This document shows, piece by piece, positions 53,425-61,472 of a stretch of 64,000 bases of DNA. Made by a program: the position numbers and the translations under genes. The stretch comes from Lactonifactor longoviformis DSM 17459 (GTDB taxonomy: Bacteria; Bacillota; Clostridia; Lachnospirales; Lachnospiraceae), in NCBI RefSeq assembly GCF_900129135.1, contig NZ_FQVI01000001.1, positions 508,445 to 572,444 of the forward strand, in the 5' to 3' direction. The notes under the pieces are model-generated. The model made no database searches. It was given only the letters and a program-made list of their open reading frames with translations, and had not been told where the DNA came from. The number at the start of each line of letters is the position of its first letter. The stretch's first letter is position 1.

Positions 53425-53565
53425 ACCTTTAACACTCCTTTTTGTTTTTCAGGAAGTGCCCCTTTCCCCCCGGAGCACTTCCCGTGTATAGTTTTGTCTT
53501 TCTCATTTTACTATACATTATTCACAAAAAGCAACACTTCATTTCAATTCTCTGAGTAAATTTGT

Positions 53566-54063
53566 CTATTTCTCCTGAATACTAACAGATTCAATGGCGA
53601 CACTGCCCCCCCGAACCACTTCTATACTCTGGAAATTTGCCGAAATCAGGCGGATAATGTCATCATTTTTAGTTTCCGTCTGCAGGCATTCCAGCAATAC
53701 AGCGTTTTTGCCGTAATCTGCAATATTGAGTCCAAAAACCTCTGCGATCCGGAAAATCTCTGTTTTCGCTCTCTCATCACAATCCTTTACTTTGATATAC
53801 AGCACTTCTTTTCTGTGGATAGGAATGTTTGTAAAGTCTATGACCTTGATAACCTCAACGCAGCGGTTCAGCTGTTTTTTTATCTGTTCAAAGGTTGCAT
53901 CATCGCTGTCCACACTGATGGTCATCCTGGAAACGGTCTTGTCTGCAGTCTCTCCCACCGTGAGACTTGTCAAATTATAGGATTTTCCGGAGAACAGTCC
54001 ACATATTTTAGCCAATACACCTACCTGATTTTCAACATATAATGAAATCCATCTTTTTTTCAT
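53566..54063 (-). CDS. ilvN: Acetolactate synthase regulatory (small) subunit
   Basis: The 165-residue protein has an N-terminal ACT domain (W-I-S-L-Y-V-E-N-Q-V-G-V-L-A-K-I; Y-N-L-T-S-L-T-V-G) that binds valine for feedback control, and a C-terminal domain typical of IlvN/IlvH. I prefer the ATG at 54063 (K-K-R-W-I), with AGGAGGG upstream, over a GTG at 54072. It directly follows ilvB and shares its T-box controlled transcript. Confidence 0.93.
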   Translation of the reverse strand: MKKRWISLYVENQVGVLAKICGLFSGKSYNLTSLTVGETADKTVSRMTISVDSDDATFEQIKKQLNRCVEVIKVIDFTNIPIHRKEVLYIKVKDCDERAKTEIFRIAEVFGLNIADYGKNAVLLECLQTETKNDDIIRLISANFQSIEVVRGGSVAIESVSIQEK

Positions 54064-54076
54064 CTCTCTCACCCTC

Positions 54077-55795
54077 CTAACATTCCAGTATCATATTGCT
54101 TAATGGCTGGCCGCCCTGTACCATGGGAAGCACAAGCTCATCACTCTGTATTATAAACTCTAATACGGTCGGTCCCTGCCTGTTCTCTCTGGCAAATGCA
54201 AATGCTCTGCTGATATCCTCTTCACACTCAATGCGCATCCCTTTCGCGCCATATCCCTCTGCCAGCTTCATAAAATCCGGAGCATAAGGAGGACACTGAG
54301 TTCCCGGCCCTTTGCACTTGCCCTCACAGGACTTTCTTCTCCGGGTGCAGGTAGAGGAATACCTTTTATCGTAGAACAGCTGCTGCCACTGACGTACCAT
54401 TCCCAGATAACTGTTATTAAATATACAGAGAATCACGGGAAGTTCATAGGCCGTCGCCATGGCCATTTCCTGGATGGTCATCTGAACGCCCCCGTCTCCG
54501 GCCACACAGATGACCGGTGTGTCCGGAGAGCCCAGCTGGGCCCCCAGGGCAGCCGGAAGGCCATACCCCATAGTCCCCAGACCGCCTGATGTGAGCAGCT
54601 GTTTCTTTTCTGTCATCTCCAGATACTGGGTTACCCACATCTGATGCTGGCCTACATCGGTTACTACAATCGCCTCCTCAAACTGCCGGTTCATCTCACG
54701 GATAATCTTCTGAGGATTGATGCCTTCCCCATCCGGCATATCAATGGGATGCTTCCGATCCCATTCCTTCAGCTGCGCAACCCACTCCCTGTGCTCACCC
54801 TCCGGCATATTTTTAAGTATAGCCTCCATAGCATCCCGGGCATCTGCCACAATAGGGATATCTACCTGTATGTTTCTGGAGATAGAAGCCGTATCAATGT
54901 CTACGTGAATGATTTTTGCATGGGGGGCAAATTCTCCCAGCTTACCAGTGATGCGGTCATTAAACCGGGTTCCGATGGAAAACAGCAGGTCACAGTCAGA
55001 GATGGCTTTATTCGCCGCATAGCACCCGTGCATTCCCACATTTCCAAAGTACAGCTCATGGTCCGTAGGCAATGACCCACGTCCCATTATAGTTGTGATT
55101 ACAGGGATCCCTGTGTGCTCTGCCAGCTTTCTTGCTTCCGCCTGTCCCCTGGCGATCGTAACGCCTCCGCCCATTAAAAACAGAGGACGCTCTGCTTTTT
55201 TCAGAAGATCCGTAGCCTTTTTTATCTGACCGATGTGAACCCCCTGACTGGGTTTGTAGCCTCTGATGGATACTTGCTTCGGATATAAGCTGTCTCCCTC
55301 TTCCAGCATAATATCCTTTGGAAGGTCTACTACTACAGGACCCTTTTTCCCAGTATTGGCAATATAAAAGGCCTCTTTGATAATCCGCCCCAGATCCTCT
55401 CTCCGTCGTACTGTCACTGCATATTTACAGATACTTCTGGTAATCCCTACAATGTCAACTTCCTGAAAAGCGTCATTTCCAATCAGATTGGTGGGTACCT
55501 GTCCAGTGAAGCACACAAGAGGAACACTGTCATAATTTGCTGTAGCTATTCCGGTTACCAGATTGGTAGCCCCCGGCCCGCTGGTTACCAGACAGACGCC
55601 TACCCTGCCTGTGGCCCGGGCATACCCGTCTGCTGCATGTATCAACCCCTGCTCATGTCTGGGCAGGATCATCTGAATGGAGTCCTGCTTATAGAGTTCA
55701 TCAAAGATATCAATGGCATAACCGCCCGGGTAGCCAAACAGATAATCAACACCTTCTTTTTGCAATGCTTTTACAAATAATTCTGTTCCTTTCAT
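54077..55795 (-). CDS. ilvB: Acetolactate synthase catalytic subunit with Cys-rich insertion
   Basis: This 572-residue ThDP enzyme makes acetolactate or acetohydroxybutyrate, the first common step to valine, leucine and isoleucine. ThDP motifs: G-Y-P-G-G-x-A near residue 20, catalytic glutamate in R-H-E-Q-G, and G-D-G-G-V-Q-M-T with N-N-x-Y-L-G-M-V. In place of the usual short loop after Y-D-K-R-Y-S there is a segment with four cysteines (C483, C490, C494, C501; C-x6-C-x3-C-x6-C) before P-D-F-M-K-L-A. The spacing looks like a metal or iron-sulfur site. Start: GGAGGG before ATG 55795. Confidence 0.95.
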   Translation of the reverse strand: MKGTELFVKALQKEGVDYLFGYPGGYAIDIFDELYKQDSIQMILPRHEQGLIHAADGYARATGRVGVCLVTSGPGATNLVTGIATANYDSVPLVCFTGQVPTNLIGNDAFQEVDIVGITRSICKYAVTVRRREDLGRIIKEAFYIANTGKKGPVVVDLPKDIMLEEGDSLYPKQVSIRGYKPSQGVHIGQIKKATDLLKKAERPLFLMGGGVTIARGQAEARKLAEHTGIPVITTIMGRGSLPTDHELYFGNVGMHGCYAANKAISDCDLLFSIGTRFNDRITGKLGEFAPHAKIIHVDIDTASISRNIQVDIPIVADARDAMEAILKNMPEGEHREWVAQLKEWDRKHPIDMPDGEGINPQKIIREMNRQFEEAIVVTDVGQHQMWVTQYLEMTEKKQLLTSGGLGTMGYGLPAALGAQLGSPDTPVICVAGDGGVQMTIQEMAMATAYELPVILCIFNNSYLGMVRQWQQLFYDKRYSSTCTRRRKSCEGKCKGPGTQCPPYAPDFMKLAEGYGAKGMRIECEEDISRAFAFARENRQGPTVLEFIIQSDELVLPMVQGGQPLSNMILEC

Positions 55796-55804
55796 TTAAA
55801 ATGA

Positions 55805-55965
55805 CCCTCCTTTTATGTGTTTTTTCTTGATAACTGCAACAAGAAAGATTGCGCGAAAGCGCAATCTCCGCCTGCGGCGGGCTGTCGCGGACAGCATCCT
55901 CCTTTCCGCCGCAGTGTGATCCCCCGGAGGTTTTTTTATTACATAAGGAACAAAGTTTCCTAAGT
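55805..55965. repeat. Palindrome-rich spacer between T-box terminator and ilvB
   Basis: On the + strand GATTGCGC-GAAA-GCGCAATC (55847-55866) is a perfect stem with a GNRA-type loop. It is followed by TCCGCCTGCGGCGGGC and CTGTCGCGGACAG, then an imperfect hairpin TTACATAAGGAA / TTTCCTAAGTAA with a T-run. It lengthens the ilvB leader after antitermination and resembles the element at 43368-43438. Confidence 0.45.
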
Positions 55966-55968
55966 AAT

Positions 55969-56290
55969 AAAAAAGCCCTAAGCTTTGAAAAGCTTAGGGC
56001 GAATATCTCATCCGTGTTACCACCTAAATTCAGGAAGACTGCTGCTTCCCGCACTCTGCCAGTACGGATAGTATACCTCCTGACAGTTTCACACTTATCA
56101 GTACGGACATTGCTATCGATACCGTTTTCCCTGTAACGTAGGAAAGATACGTTGAGTGCTACTTGGGCCTGCCGCCTGTTCGTCTCACTGCTCAAAGGCT
56201 ACTTCCATACTTCCTCCGTGAAGATTCACACCATCCATCTTCTCTCTGGGACTTTGGCGAGTATGTACTCCTCCTTGTCATCGCATTTAT
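55969..56290 (-). promoter_or_regulatory. T-box riboswitch of ilvBN, predicted valine (GUA) specifier
   Basis: On the minus strand the leader has the T-box core TTAGGTGGTAACACGG (complement of 56012-56027) and a terminator GCCCTAAGC / GCTTAGGGC followed by six T (55969-56000). In stem I, CATACT pairs with AGTATG, and the 3' side of the internal loop reads GAA-GTA-GC, placing GUA (56200-56202) as specifier. GUA encodes valine, consistent with ilvBN control by tRNA-Val charging. Confidence 0.9.
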
Positions 56291-56302
56291 TTTATTTTTT
56301 AT

Positions 56303-56331
56303 AGTATACAGTCTATATCTGTATTTGTCAA
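56303..56331 (-). promoter_or_regulatory. Sigma-A promoter of the ilvBN operon
   Basis: TTGACA (complement of 56326-56331) and TATACT (complement of 56303-56308) are separated by exactly 17 nt, just upstream of the T-box leader and immediately after the copA stop. Confidence 0.85.
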
Positions 56332-56338
56332 GTTGATT

Positions 56339-56548
56339 TTAGTCTGAAATCTCCACTACCTCGTAGCCGGCCTCTGTGACTGCCTGTTTCAGCATTTCAT
56401 CAGTGACGTCACCTGAGATCTCCGCATAAGCCGCCTTATCCTCCAGACTTACCTGCGCATTGACTCCATCCATGGCATTCAGCGCTTTCTCTACAGCACC
56501 TCTGCAGTGCTGACACATCATTCCCTCAATCTTAATTGTTTTTTTCAT
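56339..56548 (-). CDS. copZ: Possible internally initiated CopZ-like copper chaperone
   Basis: Within copA and in the same frame, an ATG (56546-56548) is preceded at 9 nt by AAAAGGAG (56558-56565), an ideal ribosome binding site. Initiation there would give a 69-residue protein M-K-K-T-I-K-I-E-G-M-M-C-Q-H-C with exactly one metal-binding fold, the size of free CopZ chaperones. Whether both the fused and the free forms are made cannot be told from sequence. Confidence 0.55.
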   Translation of the reverse strand: MKKTIKIEGMMCQHCRGAVEKALNAMDGVNAQVSLEDKAAYAEISGDVTDEMLKQAVTEAGYEVVEISD

Positions 56549-58900
56549 GACCTTACTCTCCTTTTCATTCTCTATTATTTCCGTCCCTTCCTCTGCCGGC
56601 TGCCCCGCAGACTCCCAAGTTTTGCTGCTGCTTTTAAACAGCTTCAGACGAAGGGCATTGGATACTACAAACACGCTGCTTAAGCTCATCGCCGCAGCTC
56701 CAAACATGGGATTCAGCTTCCAGCCCAGCCAGTGGTAGAAGACTCCCGCTGCCAGAGGAATTCCCAGGCTGTTATAGAAAAAGGCCCAGAACAGGTTTTG
56801 CTTTATATTCCGGATTACAGCCTTGCTGAGACGGACTGCCGTTACCGCGTCTAATAAATCATTTTTCATCAACACTACATCAGCACTTTCAATAGCCACA
56901 TCGGTACCCGCACCGATTGCCATCCCTACATCAGCCCTTGCCAGGGCAGGGGCATCATTCACGCCGTCCCCGATCATTGCCACTGTCTTGCCTTCCTCCT
57001 GGAGTCTGGCAATCTCCCTCTCCTTATCCTGGGGAAGTACTTCGGCGATAACCTTCTGGATTCCCAGCTGCTTTTGAATAGCCTGAGCTGTTCTCTTATT
57101 ATCACCGGTAAGCATTACAACCTCGATTCCCATCTCCGTAAACCGGCGGATCGCCTCTTTGCTGGTTGGCTTCACAACATCTGCCACACCAATAATTCCA
57201 ACTGCCTTTTTACTGTCTGCAAACAGAAGAGGGGTCTTTCCTTCGTCGGCCAGTTTGGACAGCTGCTCCTCACACTTTTGGATGTTGATTCCCTTTTCCT
57301 GCATCATCCGAAGATTCCCCGCGTAGTAAAGCTCTCCCTCCACCTTGCCTTCCACTCCCATTCCGGGCAGGGACTGGAACTCTGTAACCCCAGGAACCGC
57401 AATCCCTTCCCGGGAAGCATATTCCATAATCGCCTCAGCCAGAGGATGCTCACTCTTTGCTTCCAGACCTGCAGCCGCCTGAAGAAGTCTGTCCTTGTCC
57501 CCGGATAAGAGAACAATATCGGTAACCACTGGTTTGCCCTGGGTAATGGTACCCGTCTTATCCATCACCACACTCTGTATACTGTGTGCTGTCTCCAACG
57601 CCTCTCCGGACTTAATCAGAATACCGTTCTCCGCACCTTTGCCGGTTCCCACCATGATCGCCACCGGGGTTGCAAGACCCAGTGCGCAGGGGCAGGATAT
57701 AACCAGCACACAGATGGCTGAAGACAGGGCGAATTCAAAGGTCGCCCCGGATGCCAGCCAGACAATTGCAGTAAGCAGAGCGATCCCCATAACAACCGGG
57801 ACAAATACCCCCGCAATTTTGTCAGCTATCTTAGCAATGGGGGCCTTGCTGGAACTGGCCTCTTCCACCAGCCGGATAATCTGGGAGAAGGTCGTATCGT
57901 CCCCTACCTTCGAAGCCCGGATACTGATAAAACCAGTTTTATTAATCGTTGCCCCTATGACAGCATCCTTTTCCGACTTCTGCACAGGGATGCTTTCTCC
58001 TGTAATGGCTGCCTCGTCAACACTGGTATTTCCCTCAAGAATCACCCCGTCCACAGGGATGCTCTGACCTGGTTTCACAAGAACCGTGTCACCCACCACA
58101 ACTTCCTCAACAGGGATCTCCACCGGACCGCTCTCCCGCTGCACAACAGCTGTCTTAGGTGCCAGATCCATCAGCTTGGTAATGGCCTCGCTGGTTCTTC
58201 CCTTGGATCTGGTTTCCAGATATTTGCCCAGGGTGATCAGTGCAAGAATCATAGCCGCCGATTCAAAGTATAGGTCCATATGGTACTGTCCTACCAGCTC
58301 CATATCCCCGCTGCCCAGACCGTACCCCATCCGATAGATAGCAAAAATGCCGTAAACCAGGGCAGCCGTGGAACCAATGGCGATTAAGCTGTCCATGTTA
58401 GGAGCCATGTGGAATAACGTCTTGTAGCCCTTGATATAATATACCCGGTTCACATAGACAATCGGCAGGCACAGCAGAAACTGGGTCAGCGCAAATCCCA
58501 CCGCATTCTCCAGTCCGGCCAGGAAGGGAGGCAGGGGCAGTCCTGCCATATGTCCCATGGATACATACATCAGCGGGATCAGAAATCCAAAAGAGACCCA
58601 CAGGCGAAACTTCATATTCTTCAGCTGTGCCTCAACAGGATTCTCCCCTGCCTCTGTTTTTTCAGTCTTCCGGACACTGCCTGCTTTTTCCTCATGCACG
58701 CTGGCGCCATAACCTGCTTTTACCACTGCCTCCGCGATACCGCCCGGAGACAGTCTGCCGTCATCAAATTCAACCTGCATACTGTTAGTGAGCAGATTGA
58801 CACTCACAGACTGGACCCCCTCTAACTTTGCCACACTTTTTTCTACCCTGGAGGAACATGCAGAACAGGTCATGCCAGTTACATCAAATTTTTCTTTCAT
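56339..58900 (-). CDS. copA: Copper-exporting P-type ATPase with C-terminal CopZ-like domain
   Basis: The 853-residue pump exports Cu(I) from the cytoplasm. An N-terminal metal-binding domain has M-T-C-S-A-C-S (C12, C15). Eight membrane segments include the C-P-C metal site (V-I-S-C-P-C-A-L-G-L). The core has phosphorylation site D-K-T-G-T-I, the S-E-H-P-L histidine and G-D-G-V-N-D-A-P-A. After the last segment a polar linker leads to an additional metal-binding domain (about 786-853) with M-M-C-Q-H-C. Most Firmicute CopA proteins stop before this. The ATG of this last domain has its own ribosome binding site. It follows csoR by 31 nt. Confidence 0.95.
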   Translation of the reverse strand: MKEKFDVTGMTCSACSSRVEKSVAKLEGVQSVSVNLLTNSMQVEFDDGRLSPGGIAEAVVKAGYGASVHEEKAGSVRKTEKTEAGENPVEAQLKNMKFRLWVSFGFLIPLMYVSMGHMAGLPLPPFLAGLENAVGFALTQFLLCLPIVYVNRVYYIKGYKTLFHMAPNMDSLIAIGSTAALVYGIFAIYRMGYGLGSGDMELVGQYHMDLYFESAAMILALITLGKYLETRSKGRTSEAITKLMDLAPKTAVVQRESGPVEIPVEEVVVGDTVLVKPGQSIPVDGVILEGNTSVDEAAITGESIPVQKSEKDAVIGATINKTGFISIRASKVGDDTTFSQIIRLVEEASSSKAPIAKIADKIAGVFVPVVMGIALLTAIVWLASGATFEFALSSAICVLVISCPCALGLATPVAIMVGTGKGAENGILIKSGEALETAHSIQSVVMDKTGTITQGKPVVTDIVLLSGDKDRLLQAAAGLEAKSEHPLAEAIMEYASREGIAVPGVTEFQSLPGMGVEGKVEGELYYAGNLRMMQEKGINIQKCEEQLSKLADEGKTPLLFADSKKAVGIIGVADVVKPTSKEAIRRFTEMGIEVVMLTGDNKRTAQAIQKQLGIQKVIAEVLPQDKEREIARLQEEGKTVAMIGDGVNDAPALARADVGMAIGAGTDVAIESADVVLMKNDLLDAVTAVRLSKAVIRNIKQNLFWAFFYNSLGIPLAAGVFYHWLGWKLNPMFGAAAMSLSSVFVVSNALRLKLFKSSSKTWESAGQPAEEGTEIIENEKESKVMKKTIKIEGMMCQHCRGAVEKALNAMDGVNAQVSLEDKAAYAEISGDVTDEMLKQAVTEAGYEVVEISD

Positions 58901-58931
58901 CTGCGTTCTCCTTTCGTTACATCGTATTCTA

Positions 58932-59195
58932 CTACTTTAGTATCTTACCAAGCATAGAGACTAATTCATCAATTTTAGCCTCTTTTTCCTCATCGCTCTT
59001 CGCGTCCGCCACACAGCACTTCAGATGTGCCGTTAGTATCTCCTTATTCGCTTTATTTAAAATAGCCTCTGTGGCCATCAGCTGCTGTGAAATGTCAATA
59101 CAATACCTGTCCTCTTCCACCATTTTTAAGATACCGTCCATCTGACCCCTTGCAGTTTTTAACAGACGGGTGATTTTTTTCTTATCAGCCTGCAT
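58932..59195 (-). CDS. csoR: Copper-sensing repressor CsoR
   Basis: The 87-residue all-helical repressor releases DNA on binding Cu(I). Cu ligands C32, H57 and C61 have the C-x24-H-x3-C spacing of the family. I prefer the ATG at 59195 (AAAGGAG upstream); a GTG or ATG further upstream would begin inside the operator region. It is the first gene of the copper operon and is preceded by a perfect-looking operator (59229-59249) overlapping the start of transcription. Confidence 0.92.
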   Translation of the reverse strand: MQADKKKITRLLKTARGQMDGILKMVEEDRYCIDISQQLMATEAILNKANKEILTAHLKCCVADAKSDEEKEAKIDELVSMLGKILK

Positions 59196-59228
59196 ATCCA
59201 AACTCCTTTCCCCATTTGCATCGCCCTC

Positions 59229-59282
59229 ATACACCCCCCGGGGGTATAGTCATACTATAAAACAAAAAAATAAAACTGTCAA
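59229..59282 (-). promoter_or_regulatory. CsoR-regulated promoter and operator
   Basis: On the minus strand TTGACA (59277-59282) and TATAGT (59254-59259) have a 17-nt spacer. Directly after the -10 lies CTATACCCCCGGGGGGTGTA (within 59229-59249), the G-tract palindrome typical of CsoR operators. Repressor binding there would block the promoter; copper would relieve it. Confidence 0.88.
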
Positions 59283-59336
59283 GCGTAACCGGACAATTTT
59301 AATTTACCTCAATTGGGGACACCTCTGATCGATTTT

Positions 59337-59374
59337 GGGACGTGTTCCTTTTAGAAAGAACACGTCCCCTTTTT
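59337..59374. terminator. Hairpin after the sugar permease gene (GGGACGTGTTC family)
   Basis: GGGACGTGTTC and GAACACGTCCC form an 11-bp stem with a short loop, followed by CTTTTT on the + strand. It lies 6 nt beyond the yjfF-like stop. The stem core is identical to the hairpin at 27001, and the preceding CTCAATTGGGGAC also recurs there. Confidence 0.6.
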
Positions 59375-59379
59375 AACAT

Positions 59380-60414
59380 TTATTTTTTCTTCTTTGCTTT
59401 TGCAGATGCAAAGATACTCTGCAGGATAATGAAGAAGCACAGCAGCGCTGCAATGGTAATCTTCGTCCACCAGGAGGAAAGTGTACCCTGGAAGGTAATA
59501 AATGCCTCGATGGTACCCTTGATTAATACCCCAAAGAGACTTCCGAAGACATTACCGACACCGCCGGTCAGCAGTGTACCGCCGATTACGGCAGATGCAA
59601 TGGCATCCATCTCGAATCCTTTTGCCTGCTCTACGAATCCGGAACAGGTATTCAGGCAGAACAGGAATCCGCCCAGGCCTGTGAGGAATCCGGCCAGTAT
59701 GTAAGCTTTCAGTTTTGTTTTTCTTACGTTCAGACCCATGAGAAGAGCAGACTGCTCATTACCGCCCACAGCGTAGATGGAACGTCCGAACTTGGTGTAT
59801 TTCAGCATGATAAACACGACTACCAGCACTAACAGTGCGATGATAACGCTTGGATAAATATAAGGATATATCATTACCCCTTTTCTGTTAACATATCCTC
59901 CAAAGGGAAGGTATATTTTATACTTTGCCCAGCTTAGGAACATTTCATTTTTGATACTGATCATGTCCTGGCTGATAATAGCCGTCATACCTCTGGCAAA
60001 GAACATTCCCGCCAGTGTTACGATAAAGGGCTGCAGCTTCAGATAGGCCACCAGCCATCCCTGTACAAAACCGAATACCAGTCCCATTACCAGTACAATG
60101 ACAGCCGCCGGGATTGCTCCCATGCCTTTATTCTCCATCATCCAGGCCAGCATCATACAAGTCAGAGCAACCACGGAACCAACAGAAATATCAATTCCTC
60201 CTGTTATCATGACTACCGTCATACCGGCAGCAATGACAATCAGACCGGCATTGGATATAAACAGATTTAAAAAGTTCTGGGTTTTACCGAATCCCTGCTG
60301 ATGGAATGCAATGACTCCAATGATGTACATAGCGAAGAACAGCACGATGGTAATCAGCAGTAAGAATGCATTACCGTCTATATTCTTCTTGCTTTTCATT
60401 TTCTTATTACCCAT
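59380..60414 (-). CDS. yjfF: Sugar ABC transporter permease, YjfF-like
   Basis: The 344-residue membrane protein has about nine segments and the BPD_transp_2 signature of ribose/galactose-type permeases: G-G-I-D-I-S-V-G-S-V, G-L-N-V-R-K-T-K-L-K-A-Y, and A-S-A-V-I-G-G-T-L-L-T-G-G-V-G. The gene order binding protein - ATPase - permease - permease equals E. coli ytfQ-ytfR-ytfT-yjfF, an importer of galactofuranose. The substrate here is inferred from that similarity only. Its ATG overlaps the preceding stop (TAATG). It has a charged C-terminal tail (A-K-A-K-K-K-K). Confidence 0.85.
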   Translation of the reverse strand: MGNKKMKSKKNIDGNAFLLLITIVLFFAMYIIGVIAFHQQGFGKTQNFLNLFISNAGLIVIAAGMTVVMITGGIDISVGSVVALTCMMLAWMMENKGMGAIPAAVIVLVMGLVFGFVQGWLVAYLKLQPFIVTLAGMFFARGMTAIISQDMISIKNEMFLSWAKYKIYLPFGGYVNRKGVMIYPYIYPSVIIALLVLVVVFIMLKYTKFGRSIYAVGGNEQSALLMGLNVRKTKLKAYILAGFLTGLGGFLFCLNTCSGFVEQAKGFEMDAIASAVIGGTLLTGGVGNVFGSLFGVLIKGTIEAFITFQGTLSSWWTKITIAALLCFFIILQSIFASAKAKKKK

Positions 60415-61472
60415 TATGCCACCTCCTTTTTGGATTCTGCTTTTTCTGAGTGGAATTTACCTGCAATTTTCTTTCTAATCTTAGCAAATTCCGGTGACTG
60501 CAGTGCTACGATTACGATAACTACGATTGCCTTATATACCGGAATCTGGTCTGCAGATACACTCATGGCATATAATGTTGTGGTCAGTGCCTGAATGGTG
60601 TAAGCTCCGATAACACTTCCCATCAGAGAGAACTTACCGCCGCCCAGTGAGTTGCCGCCTAAGGCAACAGCCAGGATGGCATCCAGCTCCATGTTCAGAC
60701 CGATATTATTCGCGTCCGCTGAATAGATACGGGAGGTTGCAATCATACCTGCGATACCTGCACATAATCCGCAGAATGCATAGGTAAGGAAGATAATCAT
60801 AGTGGATTTCAGGCCCACCAGCCGGGATGCCCTGGAGTTAATACCTACAGACTGTATATACATGCCAAGAGCCGTCTTCTTCAAAATAATTACGGTAATA
60901 ATTACAACTGCGATTGCGATGAATATGGGAGTAGGCAGAGGCAGTCCCGGAATATTAGCGCCCAGTAACTTAAAGCTGTCAACACGGATGTATGTAATCT
61001 GTCCCTTTGTTACCAGCTGTGCAATCCCGCGGCCGGCGGTAAATAAAATCAGCGTGGCAACCATAGGCTGTATCTTCATCTTGGCTACCAGAAAGCCGTT
61101 AAAGCATCCGCAGATAACACCCACAACAAGAGCCGCCAAAAATCCCAGAATGTAAGGATTAGAGTAAGCGTTTACTGCCTGCTGGCCTCCGGCCAGAACA
61201 AAACAGCATACAGCTCCCGCCACAGCCATAACCGCACCCACAGAAATGTCGGTTCCTGCGGATGAGGATACAACCAGTGTCATACCTACGGCCAGAATTA
61301 CCAGCTCGCTGGCACGGTTGATAACGTCAATAATATAACCATATAATACCCCGTTTTTCACACTGATCTGGAAAAAGGTAGGTGTTGTAATAATATTAAT
61401 CATTAACACAATAGCCAGACACAGCAGTGGAAGAAACAGGCGATAGCTTGTAATCTTCTTTAATTTTTCCAT
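60414..61472 (-). CDS. ytfT: Sugar ABC transporter permease, YtfT-like
   Basis: The 352-residue membrane protein is the first of two related permeases. Motifs are S-S-A-G-T-D-I-S-V-G-A-V (near residue 70), G-I-N-S-R-A-S-R-L-V-G-L and A-V-A-L-G-G-N-S-L-G-G-G-K. Two different permeases rather than one homodimeric RbsC type is the feature that points to a YtfT-YjfF heterodimer. It overlaps the ATPase gene by TAATG and is followed by yjfF with another TAATG, so three genes are translationally coupled. Confidence 0.87.
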   Translation of the reverse strand: MEKLKKITSYRLFLPLLCLAIVLMINIITTPTFFQISVKNGVLYGYIIDVINRASELVILAVGMTLVVSSSAGTDISVGAVMAVAGAVCCFVLAGGQQAVNAYSNPYILGFLAALVVGVICGCFNGFLVAKMKIQPMVATLILFTAGRGIAQLVTKGQITYIRVDSFKLLGANIPGLPLPTPIFIAIAVVIITVIILKKTALGMYIQSVGINSRASRLVGLKSTMIIFLTYAFCGLCAGIAGMIATSRIYSADANNIGLNMELDAILAVALGGNSLGGGKFSLMGSVIGAYTIQALTTTLYAMSVSADQIPVYKAIVVIVIVALQSPEFAKIRKKIAGKFHSEKAESKKEVA

